Below, piece after piece: positions 8,759-17,549 of a stretch of DNA of 64,000 nucleotides. Each line of letters starts with the position of its first letter. Position 1 is the stretch's first letter. The DNA is from Paenibacillus endophyticus. Its GTDB lineage: Bacteria > Bacillota > Bacilli > Paenibacillales > Paenibacillaceae. The DNA lies in contig NZ_JACHXW010000003.1 of assembly GCF_014192395.1 (NCBI RefSeq), positions 62,001-126,000 of the forward strand, given 5' to 3'. The position numbers were made by a program, and so were the translations under genes. The notes under the pieces are model-generated. The model made no database searches, had not been told where the DNA came from, and saw nothing but the letters and a program-made list of their open reading frames with translations.

Positions 8759-10576
8759 TTAATCCTCGCCGATTTTGAGCACCGCCATGAACGCTTCCTG
8801 CGGTACCTCTACGCTGCCTACTTGTTTCATCCGCTTCTTGCCTTCCTTCTGCTTTTCAAGCAGCTTCCGCTTACGGCTGATGTCACCGCCGTAGCATTTG
8901 GCTAGAACGTTTTTGCGCATGGCTTTAACCGTTTCACGCGAAATAACTTTATTGCCGATAGAGGCTTGAATAGGAACCTCGAACATTTGGCGCGGTATGA
9001 GCTCTTTCAGCTTCTCGCAAATAACCTTCCCGCGCTGGTAAGCACGGTCACGGTGAACGATGACCGAAAGCGCATCAACCTGTTCATTGTTTAGCATGAT
9101 ATCCATTTTGACCAAGTTGGATCTGCGGTAGCCGCTGATCTCATAGTCGAACGAAGCATACCCTTTCGTGCTTGATTTCAGCTGATCGAAGAAATCATAC
9201 ACGATTTCAGACAATGGAACGTTGTAGGTAAGCGTTACGCGATTCGTATCCAAATATTCCATGTTCACGAATTCACCGCGTTTGTTCTGGCAAAGGTCCA
9301 TAATCGCTCCAACATAATCGTTAGGCACGATAATGGCTGCTTTGACAAACGGCTCTTCTACGTAATCAAGCTTGCCTGCTTCCGGATAATTCGAAGGGTT
9401 ATCGATCTCCATCGTTTCCCCATTGGTCAGCGTAATCTTGTAGATTACGCTTGGCGCAGTCGTAATAAGTGGAATATTGAACTCCCGTTCAATCCGCTCT
9501 TGAATGATTTCCATGTGAAGCAGCCCTAGAAATCCGCAGCGGTAGCCAAAGCCAAGCGCTGTCGAGGATTCCGGCTCATACCTTAGCGAAGCGTCGTTAA
9601 GCTCCAGCTTCTCCAGCGCATCGCGCAAGTCATTGTAGTCCTGCGTTTCAATGGGGTACAATCCGCAGAATACCATCGGGTTGATCTGGCGATAGCCAGG
9701 CAACCGCTCAGGCGCAGGGCGCTTCGCTTCCGTGACGGTATCACCGACCCGCGTATCCTTCACGTTCTTGATCCCTGCTACGACAAACCCTACATCGCCA
9801 ACAGCAAGCTCTTTCACAATGGACATGCGAGGCATGAAGGCGCCCACTTCGATGACCTCAAATTCAGCTCCAGTTGCCATGAAACGAATCTTTGAGCCCG
9901 CACGGATGCTTCCATCCATTACCCTAACGTAGACGATAACGCCTTTGTAGGGATCATAATGGGAGTCGAAAATAAGCGCTTGGAGCGGCTTATCCGGATC
10001 TCCGGTCGGGGAAGGCATCTTCGAAACCACCTGCTCCAAAATTTCCTTAATGCCGATGCCGGCTTTCGCGGATGCAAGTACGGCATCGCTTGCATCAAGA
10101 CCGATGACATCCTCGATTTCCTGCTTAACCCGTTCAGGCTCCGCGCTCGGCAAATCGATTTTGTTGATGACCGGAACGATCTCCAAGTTGTTGTCTAACG
10201 CCAAATAAACATTCGCTAACGTCTGGGCTTCAATACCCTGGGCAGCATCGACAACGAGCAGCGCCCCTTCGCAAGCCGCTAAGCTTCGAGAAACCTCGTA
10301 TGTAAAATCGACGTGTCCAGGCGTATCTATCAAATTGAGTATATACTCGATGCCGTCATCAGCCGTATAGGCTAGTCGCACGGCTTGCAGCTTGATCGTA
10401 ATTCCGCGTTCCCGCTCTAGATCCATTTGGTCAAGCACTTGCTCTTGCATCTCGCGTGATGTCAATGCGCCGGTAAATTCTAAAATACGGTCAGCAAGCG
10501 TTGATTTTCCGTGGTCTATATGCGCGATAATGGAAAAATTCCTGATCCTCTTTTGTCGGTCACGTACGTCAGTCAT
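8759..10576 (-). CDS. lepA: Elongation factor 4 (LepA)
   Basis: Ribosome-associated translational GTPase. The 605-residue protein shows the G1 motif (AHIDHGKST), G2/G3 (GITIK and DTPGH), G4 (NKID), domain II and the LepA-specific C-terminal domain ([21 protein letters not shown]). The start at 10576 ([15 protein letters not shown]) has GGGGGT upstream. It is preceded by the small yqxA-like gene and followed by a terminator and hemW, as in Bacillus. Confidence 0.97.
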   Translation of the reverse strand: MTDVRDRQKRIRNFSIIAHIDHGKSTLADRILEFTGALTSREMQEQVLDQMDLERERGITIKLQAVRLAYTADDGIEYILNLIDTPGHVDFTYEVSRSLAACEGALLVVDAAQGIEAQTLANVYLALDNNLEIVPVINKIDLPSAEPERVKQEIEDVIGLDASDAVLASAKAGIGIKEILEQVVSKMPSPTGDPDKPLQALIFDSHYDPYKGVIVYVRVMDGSIRAGSKIRFMATGAEFEVIEVGAFMPRMSIVKELAVGDVGFVVAGIKNVKDTRVGDTVTEAKRPAPERLPGYRQINPMVFCGLYPIETQDYNDLRDALEKLELNDASLRYEPESSTALGFGYRCGFLGLLHMEIIQERIEREFNIPLITTAPSVIYKITLTNGETMEIDNPSNYPEAGKLDYVEEPFVKAAIIVPNDYVGAIMDLCQNKRGEFVNMEYLDTNRVTLTYNVPLSEIVYDFFDQLKSSTKGYASFDYEISGYRRSNLVKMDIMLNNEQVDALSVIVHRDRAYQRGKVICEKLKELIPRQMFEVPIQASIGNKVISRETVKAMRKNVLAKCYGGDISRKRKLLEKQKEGKKRMKQVGSVEVPQEAFMAVLKIGED

Positions 10577-10656
10577 GCCTAACCCCCACAATTTCCAATA
10601 ATGCTAATCATTCCTCCTATTATATCAGTTAAGGGGAATACCAGCAATGTTCATTA

Positions 10657-11100
10657 TCATTTCGTCAATCCGTCAAAAATCGAAACGACCATCCGGATGC
10701 CTTCACTTGACATATTTTGCAGCAAACTGGAGGTCGAGTCGGCGATGCGGTTCACCGCAGGCTGATCGTTCTCTGCAGGCAGACCGGGCAATCTCTCGTT
10801 CACGCCAATCATGCCTTCATCTTCATAAGCAGAAGCGTCATCCGCACTACCGCCTTCCGCCATTTTCTTCAGCTCTTCCAGCTCCTTCTCGAGCTTGGCA
10901 ATTTTCCGCTGCTGCTCCGTTTCAAAACCATCATCCGGCGTCTCCGCCTGCTGAGGTTCTTGCAGCTCCGTGTATTCCCCTCCGCCTTCAATCGGTCCGT
11001 ATATCCGTTCAATGCCGCGAGAGGACACGTCGATCCCGTACAGAATAATAATCGCCAAGGCGCCGCCTATCAACGTCCATTTCATTCCATTTCTTCTCAT
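10657..11100 (-). CDS. YqxA-like membrane protein (DUF3679 position)
   Basis: A 147-residue protein with a short basic N-terminus, one membrane helix (about residues 6-24, WTLIGGALAIIILYGIDV) and an acidic coiled-coil region (about residues 65-85, IAKLEKELEELKKMAEG) followed by an amphipathic C-terminal part. Sequence similarity is not obvious by eye. Its place between spoIIP and lepA is that of yqxA in Bacillus subtilis, a sporulation-linked DUF3679 gene, so the call rests mainly on synteny. A GGGAG ribosome site precedes the ATG at 11100. Confidence 0.65.
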   Translation of the reverse strand: MRRNGMKWTLIGGALAIIILYGIDVSSRGIERIYGPIEGGGEYTELQEPQQAETPDDGFETEQQRKIAKLEKELEELKKMAEGGSADDASAYEDEGMIGVNERLPGLPAENDQPAVNRIADSTSSLLQNMSSEGIRMVVSIFDGLTK

Positions 11101-11147
11101 GCACGTTCTTCTCCCTTCTCTCACGCTGTTTTCGCAGCAAGCACGGC

Positions 11148-12404
11148 TTAGCTGGCTTTGCCTTTGGCTGCCGCAGATGCCTTCTCTTCTTTCCAGTAAA
11201 TATCTGCAATAACCTCCGCAAGCGCATCCGCGGTACGGTAAGATTCTTGAAGCGTGTTGTCAACGCCGCCTACTTCTATCAGAACATTATCCTCCGCAAG
11301 CGATTGATTGTATTCCGCATTGCCGGATGCAGCAGTTTTGCCCCAAATCCCGCGGGAGATGCCAGGGTATTTTTTGTCTAGAGCCTCGTGGATTTTAGTT
11401 GCAAAAGCTTCATTCTTTTGCCAATTCGGATTTTTATGTCCGATAATGAAATACACCTGCGCATAGCTTTTACCGCCAATATCAATCGTCGTATATTTTC
11501 TTTTTTGCGAATCGCGGTGAAGGTCAAAGAAAAACTTCAAATCCTTGCTGCTCGCAATCGCTTCCTTAACCGTTTTCATCGAATATTTGTAGGATAATTC
11601 CCATCTGTAATCTTTAATGGCAGTTGGGTAATCCGTGTCGGAATGCTGCGCACCAACCCCATTCGCCTCCAGCATTTTCGCTAGGCGCTTGCCGACCAGC
11701 GTAATATTTTTCGTGCTGGAATTCGGATCCTTCGACTTGTCGGTCAGCTCCGGATACCATGATTCACGGTTATGGGAATGATAGATGAACGCTACCTTGG
11801 CACCCCCAGTCGTCGGTTGCTCAACCCCGTTATCGGAAGGTTCCGCCGGCTTGTCTGTCGGTACCGGAAGCTTATCCGGTTCATTGTTCTCATCTCCATC
11901 CGCATCAGATACATCCGTGCCGTTGTCCGCATGAAGACCATCTATTGGATCATAGGTAATTGGTGTATTGTCCTCCGGCCCAACCGCCGTATCCGTTCCA
12001 ATACCCTTACGTATGAGAATCGCATCGTTCGCGCTAAGTCCCGGCAGCTCGCCGGCAAGCAAGCTCATCGGATCGGATGGATTAATATCCGTCAAAGCGC
12101 GCATGAGCAGCACGCTGATCTGTTTGGTTGTGAACGACTCTGTTTCCAAGCCGCTTTGGAAAGCAGGCATTTCCATCTCTAGCATATCCCCAAAAAACCC
12201 GCTGGATACTGCCGCAGCGAATCCTTTCATTGAATTAACCGGCGAAGCCGTTGTTTGCTGATGCGCCATTCCCGCAACGCCGAGCAGAACAAAAAATACC
12301 ATCGAGCAAAAAGAGAGCAATGCAAATGTGCGACCCGTCACCAGCAATTGCCTCATTCGTCTGCTCTCTCTCCCAATATCAAGCAGCATGATCTTCCGTT
12401 TCAT
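11148..12404 (-). CDS. spoIIP: Stage II sporulation protein P (SpoIIP)
   Basis: Peptidoglycan amidase/endopeptidase of the DMP engulfment machinery (SpoIID-SpoIIM-SpoIIP). The 418 residues have an N-terminal membrane anchor (about 26-47), an acidic Ser/Asp/Pro-rich linker (about 150-195) and a C-terminal amidase domain. Visible active-site segments are IYHSHNRESW (zinc-binding His), FFDLHRDSQ and VLIEVGGVDN. The ATG at 12404 has GGAGGT upstream. It lies in the gpr-spoIIP-yqxA-lepA order, 48 bp before yqxA and separated from gpr by a terminator and a short tandem repeat. Confidence 0.95.
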   Translation of the reverse strand: MKRKIMLLDIGRESRRMRQLLVTGRTFALLSFCSMVFFVLLGVAGMAHQQTTASPVNSMKGFAAAVSSGFFGDMLEMEMPAFQSGLETESFTTKQISVLLMRALTDINPSDPMSLLAGELPGLSANDAILIRKGIGTDTAVGPEDNTPITYDPIDGLHADNGTDVSDADGDENNEPDKLPVPTDKPAEPSDNGVEQPTTGGAKVAFIYHSHNRESWYPELTDKSKDPNSSTKNITLVGKRLAKMLEANGVGAQHSDTDYPTAIKDYRWELSYKYSMKTVKEAIASSKDLKFFFDLHRDSQKRKYTTIDIGGKSYAQVYFIIGHKNPNWQKNEAFATKIHEALDKKYPGISRGIWGKTAASGNAEYNQSLAEDNVLIEVGGVDNTLQESYRTADALAEVIADIYWKEEKASAAAKGKAS

Positions 12405-12506
12405 AGGCTGTATAACCTCCACTTCTTAGGTTACTACTAATCTATGAGAGTCATTGACTTCATAGAACCTCATTTCATATGAACGATTTGGAATTGATAG
12501 AATTGC

Positions 12507-12562
12507 ATTTTGAGATACACATTTTAAGATACACATTTTAAGATACATATTTAAAGATACAC
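12507..12562 (-). repeat. Four tandem 14-bp repeats upstream of spoIIP
   Basis: Four consecutive copies (12507-12520, 12521-12534, 12535-12548, 12549-12562) share the unit ATTTTAAGATACAC with one or two changes each. They occupy the AT-rich gap between the gpr terminator and the spoIIP start, roughly 100-160 bp upstream of spoIIP. Confidence 0.85.
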
Positions 12563-12564
12563 AC

Positions 12565-12606
12565 AAAAAAAGCCGCCCCTCAGGCTAATGCCTATAGGAG
12601 CAGCTT
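12565..12606 (-). terminator. Terminator of gpr
   Basis: On the minus strand, AAGC-GC-CC pairs across the stem 12570-12579 with 12597-12606 (two mismatches), an inner AGGC/GCCT stem extends it, and a run of seven T follows. It lies 14 bp beyond the gpr stop. Confidence 0.75.
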
Positions 12607-12619
12607 CATATCTTGTTGA

Positions 12620-13627
12620 TTAATGCGTATAAGCAGCCACGTTGCTCGAATCAACGGCTTCATGCAGCGAGGCATTGAGACCACTGGCGATAATATTGGC
12701 TATATCCTCGATAAATTCATCAATTTCTTTAGGTGTGACCAGAAGGTCATGGCCTAGCGGACTCAAAACTTCCCTGACTAATTGGAGACGCTCATTCTCC
12801 TCCATCTGGTTAACGAGACCCATAATATGATCCGAGTTCGCATTTTGCTTGTTGAAGTGGCTGCTCATCATCTCCAGCGTGTTATTGACGATCGTCGACG
12901 CATACACGACCGTCGGAACACCGATCGCAATGACTGGCACGCCTAGAATCTCCTTCGTCAGTCCTTTTCGCTTATTGCCGATGCCCGATCCAGGATGAAT
13001 GCCCGTGTCCGCAATTTGGATGGTTGTATTGACGCGTTCAACCGCCTTGGAGGCTAAGGCATCAATCGCAATAATGAGATCCGGTTTCGTTTTCTCAACG
13101 ATGCCATGCACGATTTCGCTGGATTCGATCCCAGTAATGCCGAGTACGCCCGGTGCGACTGCACTGACGGGACGATACCCAGGGGCAACCTGATCCGGCA
13201 TTAGCTCGAAATAATGACGAGTTACCATCACATTCTCGACAACAATCGGTCCAAGCGCATCAGGCGTCACGTTCCAATTGCCCAATCCTACAATCAGCAC
13301 GCGCGCGGTTTTACTAATCGAGAGCCTCTCAAGGAATGCTTCAAAATGCTTAGCGAACTGGGTGGCAACCCGATCCTGTAATCCAGTATCCCCATTTCGC
13401 AAGCCCGGCACCTCAAGCGTCACATAATGGCCTTGCATCTTTCCGATTGCTGCTGAGCCTTGCTCATTCTGAACATGCAGCTGTGTAATCGTAATGCCGT
13501 CATCCTCTGTCGTTTCGGACTGAATGCCCGGTATTGGCCCTCCACTTGGCGCTTCCGCCATCTCTTTCGCCTCTAACGCCAAATCCGTTCTGACACTGTA
13601 TTTCTGCAAATCAAGCTCTTTCTCCAC
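12620..13627 (-). CDS. gpr: Germination protease GPR
   Basis: Protease that degrades small acid-soluble spore proteins at germination; made in the forespore as a zymogen. The 335-residue protein is full length and begins [20 protein letters not shown], which contains the propeptide and the EIA-like cleavage region. Further conserved blocks are the [17 protein letters not shown] segment and the [19 protein letters not shown] segment of peptidase family A25. It is divergent from rpsT, as in Bacillus, and has its own terminator. A perfect palindrome lies about 60 bp upstream of its start. Confidence 0.96.
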   Translation of the reverse strand: MEKELDLQKYSVRTDLALEAKEMAEAPSGGPIPGIQSETTEDDGITITQLHVQNEQGSAAIGKMQGHYVTLEVPGLRNGDTGLQDRVATQFAKHFEAFLERLSISKTARVLIVGLGNWNVTPDALGPIVVENVMVTRHYFELMPDQVAPGYRPVSAVAPGVLGITGIESSEIVHGIVEKTKPDLIIAIDALASKAVERVNTTIQIADTGIHPGSGIGNKRKGLTKEILGVPVIAIGVPTVVYASTIVNNTLEMMSSHFNKQNANSDHIMGLVNQMEENERLQLVREVLSPLGHDLLVTPKEIDEFIEDIANIIASGLNASLHEAVDSSNVAAYTH

Positions 13628-13686
13628 TGCTCATTCTCCCTTCAAGCGCAAGTTCTAAAGCTATTGTTTGCAGATGTATTAATTTC

Positions 13687-13709
13687 ATACTTGGCAACCT
13701 GCCAAGTAT
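13687..13709. promoter_or_regulatory. Perfect 23-bp palindrome between gpr and rpsT
   Basis: ATACTTGGCA, three bases (ACC), TGCCAAGTAT. It lies about 60 bp upstream of gpr and about 40 bp upstream of the rpsT -35 element. The symmetry suits a dimeric regulator; no U-tract follows on either strand, so a terminator is less likely. The binding protein is unknown. Confidence 0.55.
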
Positions 13710-13745
13710 CTTAGTGTGCTTGTTGCATGGAAGCTTCCGAAGCTA

Positions 13746-13774
13746 TTGCTTTTTGGGCATTGGCATGATAATAT
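13746..13774 (+). promoter_or_regulatory. SigA-type promoter of rpsT
   Basis: TTGCTT (13746-13751), a 17-bp spacer and TAATAT (13769-13774) preceded by TGA (extended -10). This gives a leader of about 60 bases before rpsT. Confidence 0.6.
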
Positions 13775-13843
13775 ATTTTAAGTTGTGTTGTCTAGGTTTA
13801 TTATGTATGTAAACCGTTGTAAACAGTTTAGGAGGTGAATTCC

Positions 13844-14116
13844 ATGCCAAATATTAAATCCGCGATTAAACGCGTTAAAACAAGTGAAAAGCGTCGTGCT
13901 TTGAATGCATCCCAAAAATCCGCACTTCGTTCGGCCGTTAAATCTGCTGACCAAGCTATCGCTGGCACTGATGTAGAAGCTGCTAAAGCAGCACTTATCG
14001 CTGCAACGATTAAATTGGACAAAGCAGCAACTAAAGGCCTGATTCATAAAAATGCGGCTTCCCGCAAAAAATCTCGTCTTGCTAAAAGACTTAATGCCCT
14101 TTCGGCTCAAGCCTAA
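13844..14116 (+). CDS. rpsT: 30S ribosomal protein S20
   Basis: Small-subunit protein of 90 residues that binds 16S rRNA early in assembly. It is Lys/Ala-rich and helical, with the family start [18 protein letters not shown] and the block [14 protein letters not shown] near the end. The ATG at 13844 has AGGAGGTG upstream. It is divergent from gpr and convergent with holA, the usual Firmicutes arrangement. A terminator follows 64 bp after the stop. Confidence 0.97.
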   Translation: MPNIKSAIKRVKTSEKRRALNASQKSALRSAVKSADQAIAGTDVEAAKAALIAATIKLDKAATKGLIHKNAASRKKSRLAKRLNALSAQA

Positions 14117-14179
14117 GCAAGATATCTGCCTGCGAGGCTAATTTATTCTTTGGATAAACTTGCCTCGCTCGGCGCCAAA

Positions 14180-14218
14180 AAGCTTCACTGCCTTTCAATA
14201 GGCGGTGAAGCTTTTTTT
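14180..14218 (+). terminator. Terminator of rpsT
   Basis: AAGCTTCAC (14180-14188) pairs with GTGAAGCTT (14205-14213), GCCT/AGGC extends the stem, and a run of T follows to 14218. Confidence 0.85.
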
Positions 14219-14234
14219 GCATGTCGGAAAAACA

Positions 14235-14333
14235 CAAGTGTAAACGGCTGTTGCCGTCCTCTGGCGGCTAAGCTTACGTTTCGCGTAGAAATATAGAGAA
14301 AGTTGGCGAAATGATATACTTTCCTATATTTTA
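14235..14333. repeat. Dispersed structured repeat, copy A
   Basis: One of three related intergenic elements (others at 20185-20284 and 43236-43336). Shared blocks include AAACGGCTGTTGCCGTCCTC and GAAATATAGAGAA, with TTCCTATATT near the end. The outer hairpin pairs AAACG (14242-14246) with CGTTT (14277-14281). The second pairs 14289-14303 with 14318-14331 apart from one bulge. It lies between the rpsT terminator and the holA terminator. Confidence 0.75.
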
Positions 14334-14356
14334 AAAAAGGCGCTAAGCGCCTTTTT
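14334..14356 (-). terminator. Terminator overlapping the 3' end of holA
   Basis: AAAAAGGCGC-TAA-GCGCCTTTTT on the plus strand is a near-perfect palindrome covering the last codons and stop codon of holA. On the minus strand a run of T follows the stem. Confidence 0.75.
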
Positions 14357-15377
14357 CCATGCTGAGTGAAAGCAAATATAGCTCTAGGCCGAGCGTTTTG
14401 TCAATCGCACCCGTTTTCATTTGATAGTCAAGGTCGGCAAGCGAAGCTAGCAGCCTGCCCAACCGTGGAATCTGAAACTTGCGGCTTTTCTCCGCTGCAA
14501 GTTTCACGGCATATGGATGCAGTCCTAATTGGCCAGCCATTTGCTGGGGCGAATATTGATGCTGCTCCAGCTCCTTAATTTGCAGCATAATCCGCAGCTG
14601 CCTGGCAATTAAAGCGGCAATTTTAATCGGCTCCTCGCGCCGTACAAGCAATTCTCTATACAGCCGAATCGCTTTATCGATTCGAAGCTCAGCTATCGCG
14701 TCGATAAGCGCAAACACATCCTCTTCAACGGTTGCTGCAGTCATTAGCGCGGCAGTCTCCACATCGATTGTACCGCCTGAGCCTACGTGCAGACAGAGCT
14801 TGTCCACTTCTTGCGATAACTGCTGCATATTGGCGCCGGCTCGCGAGAGAAGCAGTTCGGCTGCGTCAGGGGAGAGCGTTCTTTTTTGATCTGCTGCCCG
14901 CTTGATCATCCATTGCTTAAGCTGTGCGGCATCGAGCTCTGGGAATGGCACCAAAGCATTGCGGTCCTTTAACGTCTTGACAAGCTTGCGGCGCTCATCC
15001 AGCTTCTCTGCATTCACCGAAAAAACGATAATCGAAGTCTCAGATGGATACTCCATATATTGAATCAGTTTTTCGGGACGGTGCTCGAGCTTGCCGCCTT
15101 CTTTGCCTCCGGCACACAGCAGCGTTGCATCTCGAATCAAGATAAGCTTGCGCTGCACGAAAAACGGAGAGGTTTCAGCTTCAAGAACGGCTTCCTCGAT
15201 TGATGTTTCTGCCGTATCAAATTTCACCATGCCAAGCTCCCGCTCGTCTGCAGAAAACATAGCTTCGGTAAGTGCGTTGATAAATTGCTGCAACCGATAT
15301 CGGTCTTTCCCATAAAGCACATAAACAGGCCGAAAACGACCACCTTTTATTTCCTTCAATGCTTCCTTCGCATCCAT
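14343..15377 (-). CDS. holA: DNA polymerase III subunit delta
   Basis: Clamp-loader delta subunit (YqeN in Bacillus) that opens the beta clamp during loading. The 344-residue protein starts MDAKEALKEIKGGRFRPVYVLYGKD and shows the family's DNA_pol3_delta N-terminal domain, a central lid region (EVDKLCLHVG) and the C-terminal collar (LGLHPYAVKLAAEKSRKF). It is convergent with rpsT; its terminator overlaps its own stop codon. The next gene upstream, the anti-sigma factor, is 236 bp away. Confidence 0.93.
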   Translation of the reverse strand: MDAKEALKEIKGGRFRPVYVLYGKDRYRLQQFINALTEAMFSADERELGMVKFDTAETSIEEAVLEAETSPFFVQRKLILIRDATLLCAGGKEGGKLEHRPEKLIQYMEYPSETSIIVFSVNAEKLDERRKLVKTLKDRNALVPFPELDAAQLKQWMIKRAADQKRTLSPDAAELLLSRAGANMQQLSQEVDKLCLHVGSGGTIDVETAALMTAATVEEDVFALIDAIAELRIDKAIRLYRELLVRREEPIKIAALIARQLRIMLQIKELEQHQYSPQQMAGQLGLHPYAVKLAAEKSRKFQIPRLGRLLASLADLDYQMKTGAIDKTLGLELYLLSLSMEKGA

Positions 15378-15416
15378 GCCCTCACCTCGTCACCAGTCTA
15401 CACATTTAAACGGCAA

Positions 15417-15505
15417 CAAAGGGATGAGCCGTTTATAGGCCTCATCCCTTTGCCGAACATCTATATAAACATTCGCAGGCAGGCCCATGGTGCCGCCCTG
15501 CGAAT
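15417..15505. other. Two inverted repeats between holA and the anti-sigma gene
   Basis: CAAAGGGATGAG (15417-15428) pairs with CTCATCCCTTTG (15441-15452). A second repeat pairs ATTCGCAGG (15471-15479) with CCTGCGAAT (15497-15505). Neither has a strong U-tract. One of them may terminate the sigma/anti-sigma operon, which ends at 15614. Confidence 0.5.
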
Positions 15506-15613
15506 GGTCATACGACGTTATGGCTTTGTCGTAGACACTCTCTATGCTGATACTATACGCATTAGCGGAAGAATGTGTGCATACTCCTCATAAATCTAAC
15601 GCCTGCCTTCAGC

Positions 15614-16618
15614 CTAATGCGCGGCTTTCTTCTCGGTAAGCGTGGCGATATCAATCTCATATTTCTCAATTGCCCCGTTTTCGACATGAACCTCATACGC
15701 GAGTAGCGCACTGTCAGCGGACCATACCAAATTCAGCAGCTCACCGTTTTTTCGAGGCGTTGTAAAAACAATGCTTTGGTCAGCCTGTGCGATGACGTCG
15801 ATTTTGAAGTTGGCTGCTTGCACGCCATATTTCCCGTCGGGTGAGATGATGGCAGGCACGGCCGTGTTTTCGAAGTCGCCCTGCTCCTTCTCTCCCGCAG
15901 ATCCGTCGGACGAATTCGAAGTGCCTCCTGCTGTAATGCCTTCTTCGACAGATCCGGTACCTCCCAATGTTCCTTCACCGCTTGGGCTATCTGCATCGAT
16001 AGAAGAAGGCAGATCATCCTTCATAGTCTCTTCGTTATTTAGCGAATCGGTTTCCATAACATCGGAGTTTTTTTGAACATCCACTGTTTCTGTACTGACC
16101 TCTCCGGCGCCCTCTTCTGCTGACTGGTCCGATTTCAAGGCCATTCTCAACGGCGCTTCTTGAGCCGTATTGGCTGCCGAATCATCCGAGGAGCTTGCCG
16201 TAAACATTTTGGCTTTGAGATCCGGTGCCATATCTGTTTTGTACGTAACTAGAAACAGTCCGGCCACGATCCCTGCCGCGATTACACCGCTCATTACACG
16301 GATGGAAGGCCATTTGCGTATACGTTTAGCGCGGCGCGGTGTCAATTCTGTCACCTTTGAAACTACTGGAACCGTTTCCTCTAACTGGTCAAACCGTTCC
16401 ATTTGTTCAAGCTGCGGCATGATAGCATCAACTAGGCTATAGCTCGGTATGACTTTGGGCAAACTGGTAAGCTCGGCGGATAATAACTGTAACCGCTCGA
16501 ACATGGCTGCACAGTCCGGACACTGTCTCGTATGGCTCATCAAGACGTCAAGCTCAGAATCACTGAGATCGTCGTCTAGCTGTCTTTGCATTAATTCCAT
16601 CACCTCTTGACAATTCAT
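15614..16618 (-). CDS. Zinc-finger anti-sigma factor with extracellular sensor
   Basis: Membrane anti-sigma factor paired with the ECF sigma gene just upstream (4-bp overlap). The N-terminal zf-HC2 domain shows HTRQCPDC, the zinc-binding anti-sigma motif. One membrane helix follows (about residues 108-126, VMSGVIAAGIVAGLFLVTY). The outer part has a long acidic Ser/Gly-rich linker (about 150-250) and a short beta-rich C-terminal domain (SPDGKYGVQAANF, LVWSADSALLAYEV) reminiscent of propeller repeats. Release of the sigma factor by regulated proteolysis is expected from family knowledge; the signal is unknown. Confidence 0.85.
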   Translation of the reverse strand: MNCQEVMELMQRQLDDDLSDSELDVLMSHTRQCPDCAAMFERLQLLSAELTSLPKVIPSYSLVDAIMPQLEQMERFDQLEETVPVVSKVTELTPRRAKRIRKWPSIRVMSGVIAAGIVAGLFLVTYKTDMAPDLKAKMFTASSSDDSAANTAQEAPLRMALKSDQSAEEGAGEVSTETVDVQKNSDVMETDSLNNEETMKDDLPSSIDADSPSGEGTLGGTGSVEEGITAGGTSNSSDGSAGEKEQGDFENTAVPAIISPDGKYGVQAANFKIDVIAQADQSIVFTTPRKNGELLNLVWSADSALLAYEVHVENGAIEKYEIDIATLTEKKAAH

Positions 16619-17163
16619 CCCCGGACACCACCTTTCTGATAATCATGGAGTAACGTCTGCAGCTGTTGCCTAGCTCTGAATAAATAAGATTTCACCGTAT
16701 TGAGCGGCAAATCAAGCGAATCTGCAATTTCATTGTAAGAGAAATCCTGCAAATATCGAAGGACGACGACCGCGCGATGATGCTCAGGAAGCTTATCGAT
16801 CGCGGCTTGAATGTCTTTGACAGCATAAGCAGACATTACCTCGTCCTCCACGTTCTGTTTTTCGTGGAACACCATGTCGTGCTCATCTATGGAGACGGTC
16901 GGTTTATTTCTCCGAAACTTATCAATGCAAATGTTTGTTACAATACGTTGAATCCATGTCTTGAATTGGGCTTTTTCCTCGTACGAGCCTATTTTTGTGT
17001 AAATGCGGATGAGCGCTTCCTGCGCAGCATCAAGCGCATCCTGTTCATTATTTAATATATAATAGGCTGTCCGATAAACATGCGTTTCAATCTCTCGCAA
17101 AAGAGTAATTAAAGCGTCGCGATCTCCCGACTGAGCGGCTCTTATGAGCTCTGGCTCCACCAC
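16615..17163 (-). CDS. ECF-type RNA polymerase sigma factor (SigW/SigX-like)
   Basis: Extracytoplasmic-function sigma factor of 182 residues. Region 2 is visible as NNEQDALDAAQEALIRIYTKI with FKTWIQRIVTNICIDKFRR, and region 4 as KLPEHHRAVVVLRYLQDFSY with EIADSLDLPLNTVKSYLFRA. I choose the GTG at 17163 (VVEPELIRAAQSGD) because AGAGGGGGA lies upstream; the frame extends 36 more residues without a ribosome site. The stop overlaps the anti-sigma start. A possible self-recognised promoter lies just upstream, so autoregulation is likely. Whether it corresponds to SigW, SigX or another ECF group cannot be decided by eye. Confidence 0.9.
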   Translation of the reverse strand: MVEPELIRAAQSGDRDALITLLREIETHVYRTAYYILNNEQDALDAAQEALIRIYTKIGSYEEKAQFKTWIQRIVTNICIDKFRRNKPTVSIDEHDMVFHEKQNVEDEVMSAYAVKDIQAAIDKLPEHHRAVVVLRYLQDFSYNEIADSLDLPLNTVKSYLFRARQQLQTLLHDYQKGGVRG

Positions 17164-17192
17164 GAAGGATCCCCCTCTCTTGCAACCATTCT

Positions 17193-17219
17193 GACGAACT
17201 GGTTGCGGTAAAAGTTGCA
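17193..17219 (-). promoter_or_regulatory. Candidate ECF promoter of the sigma operon
   Basis: On the minus strand, TGCAAC (17219-17214) is followed by 17 bases and CGTC (17196-17193). This resembles ECF promoters of the SigW/SigX type (AAC -35 and CGTC/CGAC -10 motifs), and the predicted start lies shortly before the ribosome site. Confidence 0.4.
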
Positions 17220-17549
17220 GATTAGTAAGAAAATTGACTATATTTTTTTTAGTAACAATTGCCAATGTCATTTATATTATCGAATGGATTTTTTAACCTG
17301 CATAATTAACGGATTTATGATAGCAATTCCCCAAACGCTTCCCATTCTGAAGCATCCGTATAAACTCCACATTAAAGGATACCAAATTTCTAGTACTCCG
17401 TATATAGATTGCCATGGATTGCTCTGGTACGAAGCAATACGGCAAATCTATTGATGCAAACAAATTTCACAACTCTAGCACATCCAATATTCCTTAATGT
17501 ATACCTGAAAGTATCGTCAGCGCAACCTCACGAATAATACCAATACTGA

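Noticed and set aside
12507..12562. The spoIIP upstream tandem repeat as a CRISPR or a MITE
   Set aside because: Units are 14 bp with no spacers and no terminal inverted repeats.
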